64,000 nt of DNA from Shewanella pneumatophori (GCF_023283895.1 NZ_JAKILB010000011.1:84354-148353); one strand, 5' to 3'; positions 44,942 to 54,044 are shown, counted from the first letter of the stretch. Numbers and translations are program-made. Notes: generated from the sequence alone by a model not told the origin.

Positions 44942-45082
44942 CTACAAGATAAAAGCCTGTTTTTGAATAAGTCGCTTATCTTACCTGAGCAAAATAGAGT
45001 TTTCGAGGATGAGTGGCTGATTGAGTTTAATACGGTTACTTGTTAGTAAGCTAAGCTGGTTAAAACGCAAAAGGAGTTGGCT

Positions 45083-45520
45083 ATGTGGTCAGTAACGTTT
45101 CAAGCAGAAACGAGGCGAAGTAAGTCTTATAAGACAGAAAATGGTGCATTAAAAGCGATATGGAAATGGTTAAAAGCCAATGAGGAGCAAGGAATTGATG
45201 GTCATGCAATCTTGATTGCTCCTGGCTGTGTTCCGGAGCGTTATGATGATTGGCTGCAACTTCCTTTTACAGAGCAAAAGCGTGATTTCTACAGCTCTGG
45301 TAAATGGAAAATATTGAGGCATCAAGCGTTAGTAAAGTACGGTAGTCGTTGTTCATGTTGTGGTATTACGCCAGAACAAGGTGCAACAATGCATGTTGAT
45401 CACATTAAACCTCGATCTAAATATCCAGAGTTAGCTTTGGATATTCAGAATCTACAGATATTGTGCGAGGCATGTAATGCGGGTAAATCCAACCTTTGCG
45501 AAGTGCAGTGGCGTGACTAA
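45083..45520 (+). CDS. HNH endonuclease family protein
   Basis: A 145-residue protein with a C-terminal HNH nuclease domain. The zinc knuckle is CSCCG (about 95) and CEACNAGK (about 133), and the catalytic region is MHVDHIKPRSKYPELALD followed by IQNLQILCEACNAGKSN. All the expected HNH residues (DHI, the Asn in QNLQ, the second Cys pair) are present. The N-terminal part (RSKSYKTENGALKAIWKWLK, about 11-30) is unlike common HNH families. ATG 45083 has AAGGAG 6 bp upstream; an in-frame TTG at 45077 is less likely. It is next to the ATPase remnant but on the opposite strand. Target unknown. Confidence 0.85.
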   Translation: MWSVTFQAETRRSKSYKTENGALKAIWKWLKANEEQGIDGHAILIAPGCVPERYDDWLQLPFTEQKRDFYSSGKWKILRHQALVKYGSRCSCCGITPEQGATMHVDHIKPRSKYPELALDIQNLQILCEACNAGKSNLCEVQWRD

Positions 45521-45526
45521 AACAGC

Positions 45527-45970
45527 TTAAGCCACCGCCTTTATCGCATTGGCCAGAGCGAGTAAACCATTTGTGCGCGATGGGCTCAGTTGGCCTGCAA
45601 GACCTAGTTTTGCGAAAAATTCATTAGGCTCAAAAGCATTAATCTCTGCACTGTTTTTGCCATTACAGGCAATTAATAATAGTGCGATTAAGCCTTTTAC
45701 AATGCGAGCATCACTGTCGGCGATAAAATAATGTAAGCCATTAATCTCGGTGTGATAAAGCCATGCATTGCTTTCACAGCCTCGAACCTGTGCACTATCG
45801 ACACGCAGTTGCTCATCAAGTTTTGGCAGTGCTTTACCGAGTAACATGATTTGACGATAACGCTCTTGCCAGTTACCTGCCTGCTCAAATAGCGTTAATG
45901 TCGCCTGTAGATCGTTATCAAGGATTGCAGTTAAAAACTGTTCATTAGCGGGTTGAACTGGCTGACTCAT
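45527..45970 (-). CDS. csdE: CsdE, SufE-family sulfur acceptor
   Basis: Accepts persulfide sulfur from the cysteine desulfurase and passes it on. The 147 residues match the family. The acceptor cysteine lies in VRGCESNAW (about 63-71), the invariant SufE/CsdE motif. The N-terminal WQERYRQIMLLGKALPKLDE is the other family block. The cognate desulfurase csdA is 68 bp upstream in the same direction, which favours CsdE over SufE. No suf operon genes are nearby. The 3' end almost touches that of the HNH gene (6 bp apart). Confidence 0.92.
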   Translation of the reverse strand: MSQPVQPANEQFLTAILDNDLQATLTLFEQAGNWQERYRQIMLLGKALPKLDEQLRVDSAQVRGCESNAWLYHTEINGLHYFIADSDARIVKGLIALLLIACNGKNSAEINAFEPNEFFAKLGLAGQLSPSRTNGLLALANAIKAVA

Positions 45971-46038
45971 TAAATGACCTAAATTGAATTAATTAAATAA
46001 AAAAGTGCTTAGCTTTTCCTAGAACCTATGACCTTCTG

Positions 46039-47250
46039 TTACAACAACAAGTCTTTTACCGATTTCATCGCATCAATGAAGTTATCGATATCAGCCTTAT
46101 TAGTATAAACCCCAATTGATGCGCGGCAGCAGCCTTTTAATCCTAAAGTTTGCATTAGCGGCATGGCGCAGTGATGGCCACAGCGCACGGCGATACCTTG
46201 TTGGTCCAGTAAAATGCCTACATCTTGATGATGCTCGTCGGCTAAGTTAAATGCCACTGCGCCAATATTGTCGCTATGGGCTGCGTAAAGCACTATGTCG
46301 CCTAATTTGCTCAGTTTATCTTGCAGGTAGTTAAGTAATGCTTGCTCTTGGGCATGAACTTGCTCGCGAGGCAGGGCTTGAATAAAGTCGATTGCCGCGC
46401 CTAAACCAATCACTTCAGCAATCGGTGGCGTACCTGCTTCAAGGCGATTAGGTAAGCTATTAAATTCAGTGTGCTCAAAGCTAACCGTTTTAATCATTTC
46501 ACCGCCAGTCAAAAGCGGACGTAAGCTATCAAGTATATCAAAGCGGCCATAAAGCACGCCTATACCTGTTGGGCCATACATTTTATGGCCTGAGAATACA
46601 TAGAAGTCACATGCCAACGCCTGAACATCAACCTCAAGGTGAGCGATAGCTTGTGCACCATCAACTAACGTCAGTGCGCCGGCTTGCTTGGCTAATGCAA
46701 CGAGTTCGTGAACTGGGTTTAGTGTGCCTAATGCGTTGGATACATGACTCAGCGCCACAATAGCAGGTTGCTGCTCCAATAACGCTTTATAGGCGGTTAG
46801 ATCTAAACGGCAATCAGCCGTTAGCGGGATCGGTTTTACCACAGCGCCTGTGCGTTTAGCGAGTTGCTGCCAAGGTACGATGTTGGCGTGGTGCGCTGCA
46901 CTATCAACTAAAATTAGCTGGCCTTGACTAAGCTGCTCAGTTAATCCATTCGCCACAATATTGATGGATTCTGTTGTGCCGTGACTAAAGATAATTTCGC
47001 TACGTTGCTTAGCGTTAATAAATTGCTTTAGTTTATCGCGCACAGCTTCATATTGGCTGGTGGCGCGGGCTGATAGCTGATGCGCTGCGCGGTGCACATT
47101 GGCATTATCACACTGATAGTAGTGATTCATGGCATCAATCACCAGCTGAGGTTTTTGGCTGGTGGCAGCGGTATCGAGATAGCATAACGGGTAGCCATCA
47201 TTTGATTGAGCAAGTGTGGGAAACTGTGACCGCAGCGTTGAGAGATCCAT
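46039..47250 (-). CDS. csdA: CsdA, cysteine desulfurase (class II, SufS type)
   Basis: PLP enzyme that takes sulfur from cysteine, giving alanine and an enzyme persulfide for Fe-S and other sulfur pathways. 403 residues. The PLP lysine is in FSGHKMYGPTGIGVLYG (about 225-241), the active cysteine is in VRCGHHCAMP (about 357-366), and the start FPTLAQ...CYLDTAATSQKP fits class II. The adjacent downstream csdE identifies it as CsdA rather than SufS. Upstream lies tas, separated by a terminator. A bidirectional relation with IscS cannot be judged here. Confidence 0.93.
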   Translation of the reverse strand: MDLSTLRSQFPTLAQSNDGYPLCYLDTAATSQKPQLVIDAMNHYYQCDNANVHRAAHQLSARATSQYEAVRDKLKQFINAKQRSEIIFSHGTTESINIVANGLTEQLSQGQLILVDSAAHHANIVPWQQLAKRTGAVVKPIPLTADCRLDLTAYKALLEQQPAIVALSHVSNALGTLNPVHELVALAKQAGALTLVDGAQAIAHLEVDVQALACDFYVFSGHKMYGPTGIGVLYGRFDILDSLRPLLTGGEMIKTVSFEHTEFNSLPNRLEAGTPPIAEVIGLGAAIDFIQALPREQVHAQEQALLNYLQDKLSKLGDIVLYAAHSDNIGAVAFNLADEHHQDVGILLDQQGIAVRCGHHCAMPLMQTLGLKGCCRASIGVYTNKADIDNFIDAMKSVKDLLL

Positions 47251-47277
47251 AAATCTGATCCGAGGTTATGAGTAAAA

Positions 47278-47316
47278 TAAAAAGGCGCGCAGATCTTGTA
47301 AGATCTGTGCGCCTAA
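47278..47316 (-). terminator. Terminator of tas
   Basis: A 14-bp stem AGGCGCGCAGATCT / AGATCTGTGCGCCT (one G-U pair) with a TGTA loop. On the minus strand it is followed by TTTTTATTTT. It lies between tas and csdA, so csdA probably has its own promoter in the short gap. Confidence 0.88.
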
Positions 47317-47346
47317 AGCAAGGTAAGACTGCTAATTTATGCCTTT

Positions 47347-48390
47347 TTATGGGCAAGGCACTCGATATTGCAGGGCTAATTCATCGAGGCGCAGTTGTAA
47401 TTCTGGCGAAATCGCACAGTTAATGCTGTCGATATTTTGCTTTAGTTGCTCAAGGTTCGTTGCACCAATGATGTTTGAAGCCACAAACTTTCTTGAATTA
47501 ACAAATGCTAGCGCCATTTGGGCTGGGCTCATATTGAACTCTTGTGCGAGCTCAACATAAGCTCTAGTCGCATCTAACGCCATCTGCGTGCCCGTGTAAC
47601 GCGCGAAGCGCTTAAATAGCGTCATTCTCGCGCCTTCTGGCCACTGATTGTCGAGGTACTTACCTGATAACGCGCCAAACGCTAGTGGCGAGTAGGCTAA
47701 TAATGGTACTTCTTCACGGTGGCTTATTTCTGCCATGCCGATTTCATAGCTACGGTTAAGCAAGTTATACGGGTTTTGCACTGAAACAATTTTCGGTAAG
47801 TCATGTTTCTCGGCTAAACGCAGGTATTCCATAAAGCCCCAAGGCGTTTCGTTAGAGATCCCTATGTAGCGGATTTTTCCAGCCTTCACCAAATCGGATA
47901 ATGCCTCAAGGGTATCAATAATCGGAGTCTGCTTTTCATGCTCATCTATCTGGTTGTAACTGAGTTCACCGAAGAAGTTGGTGTTGCGGTCTGGCCAATG
48001 GACTTGGTAAAGATCAATTGTGTCGAGCTGTAAACGCTCAAGTGATGCATCAACGGCGGCATGAACATTACGCCAGTCTAGTGCCATATTTGGGCGAATA
48101 TAATCACTCTTGCCACCGGGAGCGGCAACTTTACTGGCAATAATAAGATTATCGCGATTGCCTCTTTGTTTTAGATAGTTACCTAGAATGCGTTCGGTTT
48201 CACCCTGAGTTTCTGCTTCAGGAGGAACCGGATACATCTCAGCTGTATCGATGAAGTTAACACCTTCACCTATGGCGTAATCGAGTTGTTCGAATGCTTG
48301 TGCTTGGGTATTTTGAGCGCCCCAAGTCATGGTGCCTAAACAGATTTGGCTAACGTGTAAACTTGAATGCGAAAGACGTTTATATTCCAT
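47347..48390 (-). CDS. tas: Tas, aldo/keto reductase
   Basis: NADP(H)-dependent aldo/keto reductase, 347 residues (346 in E. coli Tas). The start MEYKRLSHSSLHVSQICLGT and the motif DTAEMYPVPPEAETQGETE with the catalytic Asp/Tyr (about 48-66) are close to E. coli Tas. The catalytic Lys is in LIIASKVAAPGG (about 82-93), and the His region is in YQVHWPDR (about 128-135). In E. coli tas was found as a suppressor of a tyrosine starvation phenotype; the natural substrate is not known. It is monocistronic with a terminator. Confidence 0.92.
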   Translation of the reverse strand: MEYKRLSHSSLHVSQICLGTMTWGAQNTQAQAFEQLDYAIGEGVNFIDTAEMYPVPPEAETQGETERILGNYLKQRGNRDNLIIASKVAAPGGKSDYIRPNMALDWRNVHAAVDASLERLQLDTIDLYQVHWPDRNTNFFGELSYNQIDEHEKQTPIIDTLEALSDLVKAGKIRYIGISNETPWGFMEYLRLAEKHDLPKIVSVQNPYNLLNRSYEIGMAEISHREEVPLLAYSPLAFGALSGKYLDNQWPEGARMTLFKRFARYTGTQMALDATRAYVELAQEFNMSPAQMALAFVNSRKFVASNIIGATNLEQLKQNIDSINCAISPELQLRLDELALQYRVPCP

Positions 48391-48531
48391 AAAAACTCAC
48401 TTATTACCTGAATAACACCTATTTTGAGGCTAGCAAGCTTTAGCCATAAAAACTATTAACTTATGTCGAGTATGACGGTTAAGCCTTACTAATTGCCTGC
48501 TTAATAGAGACAAGCTTGCTATTGCTTAATA

Positions 48532-49464
48532 TTAGCTAGGAGCTAACGACTTGAGCATGGTAATTTCACAGGCGTCATGGCCGGTATTACCTAAAGGCGC
48601 GTCGAGATGAGTAAAGCCTAGTGACTCATACAGCTTTATCGCTTCAATCAAGTTAGCTGTCGTTTCTAAATAACAGGCGCTATATTGCTGCGCTTGTGCA
48701 AATGCTATGGCTTCAAGCGCTAACCGCCGTGCAAACCCTTTACCACGCAGCTCACTGGCAAAATACATTTTTTGTAGTTCACAAATACCAGTTTGCCCTG
48801 CTAAGGGGGCGATACCCGCACCTCCGAGCACTTTGCCATCACGTTCAATAATCCAATAATGTGCATTATCGTGTTGGTAAACTTCGCTCAAACTATCTAG
48901 CGTTTTATCGGCAACGCCGTAGCCTTTATCAGCCGTTAAGCCATATTCTGCTGATACTTGGCGGATCACCTGTGCTATTTGCGCATTATCTTGTTTGCTA
49001 ATACTACGTACTTTATAGCCTTGCTGGCACTTTGAGTGCATAACCGCTTTGTTATAGCGGGCGAGGGATATTTCAAGATCACTGATATGCTCTTTAGGTA
49101 ATTGAGCCAAAATATCGCTGAATTGCTGGTTTTGTTGTTGATTCAGTTTCAATAACTGCTTCTTGCCTTTAGCACTAATTTGTACCACAAGGCTGCGATT
49201 ATCTCGTGGATTAGCCTGTGTGGTGGCAAAACCTTTGTCGACCAAGTGGCTGACTGCTCGGCTGGCATTGGACTTGTCGATATTAAGCAGTATTGCAAGT
49301 TGTTTGATAGCGTAAGTGCTCTCGCCGAGTTCTATTAAGGCGTGGGCCTGCACAGGAGATAATGGTTGATTACCGCAGGCTGCATCTAATAACCCCAATT
49401 GACGAATAAGTTGTCTGGAAAGGCGGCGTAGCTGTGACGCTGATTTGGGTTGAGCTTGATTCAT
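48532..49464 (-). CDS. MarR-type regulator fused to a GNAT acetyltransferase
   Basis: A 310-residue bifunctional protein. The N-terminal MarR winged-HTH (about 10-145) has LSPVQAHALIELG and IDKSNASRAVSHLVDKGF, with the wing in NPRDNRSLVVQISAKGKKQL. The C-terminal GNAT domain (about 155-305) has the acetyl-CoA loop in SELRGKGFARRLALEAIAFA and the closing LYESLGFTHLDAPLG. Such fusions are widespread; the regulated genes and acceptor are mostly unknown. I start at ATG 49464 (a TTG lies just before). No good ribosome site is visible: a perfect 20-bp inverted repeat begins 2 bp upstream of the ATG. Function may include autoregulation at that repeat. Confidence 0.88.
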   Translation of the reverse strand: MNQAQPKSASQLRRLSRQLIRQLGLLDAACGNQPLSPVQAHALIELGESTYAIKQLAILLNIDKSNASRAVSHLVDKGFATTQANPRDNRSLVVQISAKGKKQLLKLNQQQNQQFSDILAQLPKEHISDLEISLARYNKAVMHSKCQQGYKVRSISKQDNAQIAQVIRQVSAEYGLTADKGYGVADKTLDSLSEVYQHDNAHYWIIERDGKVLGGAGIAPLAGQTGICELQKMYFASELRGKGFARRLALEAIAFAQAQQYSACYLETTANLIEAIKLYESLGFTHLDAPLGNTGHDACEITMLKSLAPS

Positions 49465-49465
49465 C

Positions 49466-49518
49466 AAACAGTGCTCGTAAGTTAGTTGCGAGTAGCATCT
49501 AACTTACGAGCACTGTTT
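49466..49518. repeat. Perfect 20-bp inverted repeat at the start of the MarR-GNAT gene
   Basis: Arms AAACAGTGCTCGTAAGTTAG (49466-49485) and its exact complement (49499-49518) surround a 13-nt loop in which three further bases can pair. It begins 2 bp before the start codon. It could be the operator for the MarR domain, or a transcript hairpin that controls translation. On the plus strand a T-run follows the right arm, so it could also stop opposing transcription. Confidence 0.8.
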
Positions 49519-49569
49519 TTCAAAATCAAGCTTATTTAGCTAAAAATAATCAAGTTAATACTAATTGAG

Positions 49570-50109
49570 TTAGTTGGCGTAAAGCTCAGGGTGCAGCATT
49601 GGTGCCATGGCAAGCATAATTGCCTGGGTATAATTGCTTTGGCGTGTCTCATTACCATTGGTTAATAATGATATCGCACCACCTTTTTGTTTTATATTGA
49701 CGGTATCAAACATTGCGTCCATCACATGACCAAGCTCTTGGCCTTGGCTTAATGCTTGATATACCGCCATTGGCAACGGTAATTGTGCACCACGGCCAAT
49801 ACTGACCTGAGTGTTATGAGCAATGGCAATATAAGCAAAGGTTGCTGGGCCATTTTCAAATAGATCGACACCACCTTCCATTGCAATAAAGTAATCGGCC
49901 TGATATTGGTTTTGGCAGTACTTAACTCTATTTATGGCACCAAGCTTGGTTTCTGCTTCAGTCATTGGTTGATCAGCAACTAAAGAGGGAGCGTCTACTC
50001 CTTGGCATTGGATTTCATATTCCGGGAAAAGACGTTCAAGGGCGGTGCGAGCAGCGGCAACTTTAACTGGATTTTTAGAGCCGACTATAATGCTAATACT
50101 TGCTTTCAT
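49570..50109 (-). CDS. yjjX: Inosine/xanthosine triphosphatase
   Basis: House-cleaning enzyme of the YjjX (NTPase, DUF84) family that hydrolyses ITP/XTP-like nucleotides. The 179 residues fit (170 in E. coli). The start SIIVGSKNPVKVAAARTAL has the nucleotide-binding SxNPxK motif. Further family blocks are GVDAPSLVADQPMTEAET, FIAMEGGVDLFENGPATFAY and KGGAISLLTNG with TRQSNYTQAI. It is separate from the MarR-GNAT gene by about 100 bp, with no sign of a shared operon. Confidence 0.93.
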   Translation of the reverse strand: MKASISIIVGSKNPVKVAAARTALERLFPEYEIQCQGVDAPSLVADQPMTEAETKLGAINRVKYCQNQYQADYFIAMEGGVDLFENGPATFAYIAIAHNTQVSIGRGAQLPLPMAVYQALSQGQELGHVMDAMFDTVNIKQKGGAISLLTNGNETRQSNYTQAIMLAMAPMLHPELYAN

Positions 50110-50665
50110 TTTGGTTATTTTTCTCGAGTACAGACAGAGCGAATTACACTAGTGTATTGCAATTTATGCTTAGCTTCATCTGTAAGTTTTTGGCTTGAAG
50201 TTGCAATAAAATGCTAATGCTTATAATTGGTAACGAGTGCTCAAAATAAAATTACATTTTTTTTGCATTAGTTTAGCTAATGCCAAGCTTATAAGTGGTC
50301 ACAAATAACGTGATCTGTTTCAAGGAATGTGGTCTTGTTGTCGGGTGATGTATCTAAAAGTGGTTTTTTGTGAGCTATGTCCGCGAGCAAAAAATCTTAT
50401 TGCGAAGTTTTATATCAGCATTCCATGATTTAAGTAAACTTAATGTTAACTGCGGGTTCGATACGGTTATTTTTATTGGTAATAAATGAAAATTTATTAC
50501 GCGATTAAAGAGATCTGGCTCACAGAATGATTACATTGTGAAAATCAATTACAGAATATGAACTCAGATCAATTTTTAGCGCGTGCATTAGGATACTCTT
50601 AACCGCGAAAATACTCCTGAGATCAAAATTTATTGGTGTTTCTCAGCACCATCAAGGTAACAAGA
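50110..50665. other. Intergenic upstream region of sdaC
   Basis: About 550 bp between divergent yjjX and sdaC, A/T-rich, with no credible gene. CRP-like fragments (for example TTGTGA near 50535) are present but without correctly spaced second half sites, so none is called. An AAGGTAA ribosome site ends the stretch. Confidence 0.45.
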
Positions 50666-52018
50666 ATGCAAAAAGACGCGATCACAACAAAAGATACGGC
50701 AACGACCAAGTCGCTGCCTTGGACACGTCAAGATACCACTTGGATGTTAAGTTTATTTGGTACAGCAGTTGGTGCCGGAATTCTATTCCTACCAATTAAC
50801 GCTGGTATGGGCGGTTTCTGGCCGCTAATGATGATGGTTGCCATCATCGGTCCAATGACTTACCTAGCTCACCGTGGTCTATCACGCTTTGTTTGTTCAT
50901 CAAGCAAGCCAGGCAGCGATATTACTCACGTAGTAGAAGAGCACTTTGGTGTTGGTGCTGGTAAGGCAATTACTTTGCTTTACTTCTTTGCTATCTACCC
51001 AATCGTTTTGATCTACGGTGTAGGTATTACTAACACGGTTGAAAGCTTTATCGTTAACCAGCTAAACATTTTTGTGGAAGTACCACGTTTAGCGGCTGAT
51101 GGTGCACCTATGCTAACTGAAGCTGGTGTGCAGATTATGGATAAAGTATCTGGTGTACCACGCTGGTTGCTATCTGGTGGCTTAATTGTCGCTATGATGT
51201 CAGTAATGGTTGCTGGTGAAAAAATGATGCTTAAAGTAACTCAGCTATTGGTTTACCCATTAGTGGCTATTCTAGCATTCATGTCTTTCTACCTAATTCC
51301 AGACTGGAAGATGGACGCACTAGAAGTTGTGCCTGCAGCAGGTGAATTCCTAGGCACAGTTTGGTTGACTATCCCAGTATTGATTTTTGCTTTTAACCAC
51401 TCACCAGCGATTTCACAGTTCTCTGTATCGTTAAAGCGTGAGCACGGTGCAAATGCAGCACGTAAAGCAGACGTTATCCTACGTAACACAACGTTGATGT
51501 TAGTTGGTTTCGTAATGCTATTCGTAGTGTCATGTGTATTATCTCTATCTCCAGCACAGCTTGCTGAAGCAAAAGAGTTAAACCTGCCAATTCTTTCTTA
51601 CTTGGCAAACGTACATGAGAGTGGATTTGTAAGCTACTTCGGTCCATTCATTGCTTTCGTTGCGATTATCTCTTCTTTCTTCGGTCACTACATGGGTGCT
51701 ACTGAAGGTATGAAAGGTCTAATCACTAAGCAATTACGCTCAAGTGGTAAAGAAGTTTCTGACTCTAAACTAAACAAGTTTATTTTAGGTTTCATGTTCA
51801 TCACTATCTGGGGCGTGGCAATTATTAACCCAAGCATCCTAGGTATGATTGAAGCACTAGGTGGCCCAATCATCGCGGCTATTCTTTACCTAATGCCAAT
51901 GTATGCGATTCACAAAGTACCTGCTCTAGCTGCGTATCGTGGACGTTTCAGCAACATCTTCGTAGTGGTTGCTGGTTTACTTGCAATGACTGCAATCCTA
52001 TTCGGATTACTGTCTTAA
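50666..52018 (+). CDS. sdaC: Serine (hydroxy amino acid) transporter, HAAAP family
   Basis: Inner-membrane proton symporter for serine, 450 residues with about eleven membrane segments. I start at ATG 50666, after AAGGTAACAAG; the frame extends 11 codons upstream without a ribosome site. The N-terminal WMLSLFGTAVGAGILFLPIN (about 26-45) is the family substrate-site segment, and FAFNHSPAISQFSVSLKREH (in the middle) is typical of SdaC/TdcC. The L-serine deaminase gene sdaA follows 126 bp downstream, a common pair: one takes up serine, the other breaks it down. A hairpin between them may lower sdaA expression. Confidence 0.92.
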   Translation: MQKDAITTKDTATTKSLPWTRQDTTWMLSLFGTAVGAGILFLPINAGMGGFWPLMMMVAIIGPMTYLAHRGLSRFVCSSSKPGSDITHVVEEHFGVGAGKAITLLYFFAIYPIVLIYGVGITNTVESFIVNQLNIFVEVPRLAADGAPMLTEAGVQIMDKVSGVPRWLLSGGLIVAMMSVMVAGEKMMLKVTQLLVYPLVAILAFMSFYLIPDWKMDALEVVPAAGEFLGTVWLTIPVLIFAFNHSPAISQFSVSLKREHGANAARKADVILRNTTLMLVGFVMLFVVSCVLSLSPAQLAEAKELNLPILSYLANVHESGFVSYFGPFIAFVAIISSFFGHYMGATEGMKGLITKQLRSSGKEVSDSKLNKFILGFMFITIWGVAIINPSILGMIEALGGPIIAAILYLMPMYAIHKVPALAAYRGRFSNIFVVVAGLLAMTAILFGLLS

Positions 52019-52097
52019 TAAAGATACTGGCTGGGTGTTTAACGTTGCATGCGAGCAGCTTTAGCGCCCAGCTTTTTAGTTCCATAGATGTATGACA

Positions 52098-52132
52098 AAG
52101 CCAGGAACTCTCCCGGCTTTTCCTCTTTTTTC
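52098..52132 (+). terminator. Possible attenuator between sdaC and sdaA
   Basis: Stem AAAGCCAGG / CCCGGCTTT (one mismatch) with a 6-nt loop, then a T-rich tail (TTCCTCTTTTTT). It is imperfect, so it could terminate part of the sdaC transcripts before sdaA. Confidence 0.5.
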
Positions 52133-52144
52133 GAGGTTATTTTC

Positions 52145-53512
52145 ATGTTTAGCGCATTTGATATTTTTAAGATAGGTGTGGGTCCATCGAGCTCTCATAC
52201 TGTCGGGCCGATGAAGGCCGCCAAAGAGTTTATCGATGATGTTCGTCAAACGGGTCAATTTGAACAAGTGACACGTTTAGGCGTTGAGATTTTTGGTTCT
52301 TTATCGTTAACCGGTAAAGGTCACCACACTGATATCGCTATCATCGTTGGTTTAGGTGGTAATTCGCCACATGACGTTGATATTGATGCAATCCCAGGTT
52401 TTATTGCTGACGTTGAGCAAACTAAAAAGCTACCTATGGGCAGCGAAAAGCAGCTAGTAGACTTTGGTCATGATGCAGTGATCTTCCACAGCCACGCATT
52501 ACCATTACATGAAAATGGTATGATGTTGCACGCTTACAATGGTGACGAGCTTGTACTAAGCAAGACTTACTATTCAGTCGGTGGTGGCTTTGTTGTTGAA
52601 GAATCGCAATTCGGTAAAGAAGTTGAAAACCCAGTTGAAGTGCCATACCCGTTTAACTATGCAGATGAGCTATTAGCAACCTGTAAAGAAACTGGCCTAA
52701 GCATCAGTAGCATCATGTTTAAGAATGAATTGGCATTCAACAGTGAAGAAGCTATTTACGATGGTTTTGGCGCAGTATGGTCAACCATGCATGATGCTAT
52801 TGAAAAAGGCTGTCAAACTGAAGGTGTATTAGCTGGCCCACTAAAAGTGGCTCGTCGTGCACCAGCACTTTACCGCCAATTGCTTACTGGTGAGCGCCTA
52901 TCTAGCGACCCAATGGAAATCGTTGATTGGATCAACGTATTTGCGATGGCTGTAAGTGAAGAAAACGCTGCTGGTGGCCGTGTGGTGACTTCACCAACAA
53001 ACGGCGCCGCAGGTATTATTCCTGCGGTACTAGCTTACTACAATAAGTTCATTAAACCAGTTGGTAAGCAAGAGTACACTCGCTTCTTCTTAGCTGCTGC
53101 TGCAGTTGGCTCGCTATACAAGCGTAACGCTTCTATCTCTGGTGCCGAAGTTGGTTGTCAGGGTGAAGTGGGTGTAGCTTGTTCAATGGCTGCTGCTGGT
53201 CTTGCTGAGATCATGGGCGCAAACCCTGAGCAAGTATGTATGGCTGCAGAGATCGGCATGGAGCATAACTTAGGTCTAACTTGTGACCCAGTTGCTGGCC
53301 AAGTTCAGGTTCCTTGTATTGAGCGTAACGCTATTGCTGCTGTTAAAGCGATTAACTCATCACGTATGGCTATGCGTCGTAACTGCGCACCAAAGGTGAG
53401 CTTAGATAAAGTTATCGCGACTATGTACGAAACGGGTAAAGATATGCACGTTAAGTACCGTGAAACTAGCCAAGGTGGTTTGGCGATTAAAGTCACTAGC
53501 ATCTGCGGTTAA
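52145..53512 (+). CDS. sdaA: L-serine ammonia-lyase (iron-sulfur type)
   Basis: Converts L-serine to pyruvate and ammonia with a 4Fe-4S cluster. I use ATG 52145 (455 residues; E. coli SdaA 454), preceded by GAGG; an in-frame ATG at 52088 lies in front of the attenuator-like hairpin. The start FDIFKIGVGPSSSHTVGPM is the family N-terminus. The alpha domain contains VTSPTNGAAGIIPAVLAYY, GCQGEVGVACSMAAAG and GLTCDPVAGQVQVPCIERN, whose cysteines hold the cluster. A bidirectional terminator follows. Confidence 0.96.
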   Translation: MFSAFDIFKIGVGPSSSHTVGPMKAAKEFIDDVRQTGQFEQVTRLGVEIFGSLSLTGKGHHTDIAIIVGLGGNSPHDVDIDAIPGFIADVEQTKKLPMGSEKQLVDFGHDAVIFHSHALPLHENGMMLHAYNGDELVLSKTYYSVGGGFVVEESQFGKEVENPVEVPYPFNYADELLATCKETGLSISSIMFKNELAFNSEEAIYDGFGAVWSTMHDAIEKGCQTEGVLAGPLKVARRAPALYRQLLTGERLSSDPMEIVDWINVFAMAVSEENAAGGRVVTSPTNGAAGIIPAVLAYYNKFIKPVGKQEYTRFFLAAAAVGSLYKRNASISGAEVGCQGEVGVACSMAAAGLAEIMGANPEQVCMAAEIGMEHNLGLTCDPVAGQVQVPCIERNAIAAVKAINSSRMAMRRNCAPKVSLDKVIATMYETGKDMHVKYRETSQGGLAIKVTSICG

Positions 53513-53538
53513 CTTTTAGTCCAACACAAGCAAGTAGT

Positions 53539-53567
53539 AAAAAGGCCATCAAATGATGGCCTTTTTC
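53539..53567. terminator. Bidirectional terminator between sdaA and the GNAT gene
   Basis: Stem AAAAAGGCCATC / GATGGCCTTTTT with an AAAT loop, T-runs on both strands. Confidence 0.9.
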
Positions 53568-53600
53568 ATATCCAGATTTGGGGATCATACTAATTTGGTA

Positions 53601-54044
53601 TTACTTTTGCTCGTACATCAAATAATAGCTTTGCTCCATACCTAGTGCGCTATAAGTTTGCTGCGCCTTAGTATTTTCTTGCTCAACGTAGAGTCTAAAG
53701 CTGGCTGCACCACCGTTTTCCGCAGCAATATCTTTAACCGTTTGGTAAAGCTTGCCGTAAATACCTTGGCGGCGATTCTGGGGACGAATATACACACTTT
53801 GGATCCAGTAATAGTCTTTAGCGCGCCAGTCGCTCCATTCAAAGGTCACCATCAGTGAGCCTGCAATTTCGCCGTTAATCTCAGCGACTAAGTAAAAGCC
53901 TTTCTCTGGTGATGTCAGTAAGGTATTTACGCCTTTTTCAAGTGTTTGGCTGTCTAGGCTTAAGCCTTCGGTTTCTTGTGCCATCGCTTGGTTAAAGTTA
54001 ACTAGGGCGTGTAGGTCGGCGAGTTGGCCTTTACGAATAATCAT
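53601..54044 (-). CDS. GNAT family N-acetyltransferase
   Basis: A 147-residue single-domain acetyltransferase using acetyl-CoA. The core QSVYIRPQNRRQGIYGKLYQ (about 88-107) holds the acetyl-CoA phosphate loop (Q/R-x-x-G), although the loop reads RRQGIYG where many members have a second Gly in GxGxG. The end LYVEQENTKAQQTYSALGME is the usual strand-helix with the catalytic-region Tyr. Acceptor unknown. It is monocistronic. Confidence 0.85.
   Translation of the reverse strand: MIIRKGQLADLHALVNFNQAMAQETEGLSLDSQTLEKGVNTLLTSPEKGFYLVAEINGEIAGSLMVTFEWSDWRAKDYYWIQSVYIRPQNRRQGIYGKLYQTVKDIAAENGGAASFRLYVEQENTKAQQTYSALGMEQSYYLMYEQK

Noticed and set aside
44696..45520. Septu-like defence system (ATPase plus HNH)
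   Set aside because: The ATPase is only a C-terminal fragment on the opposite strand, so no working system is present.
50290..50560. CRP sites upstream of sdaC
   Set aside because: TGTGA-like halves occur, but the second half is off by one or more bases in spacing or sequence.
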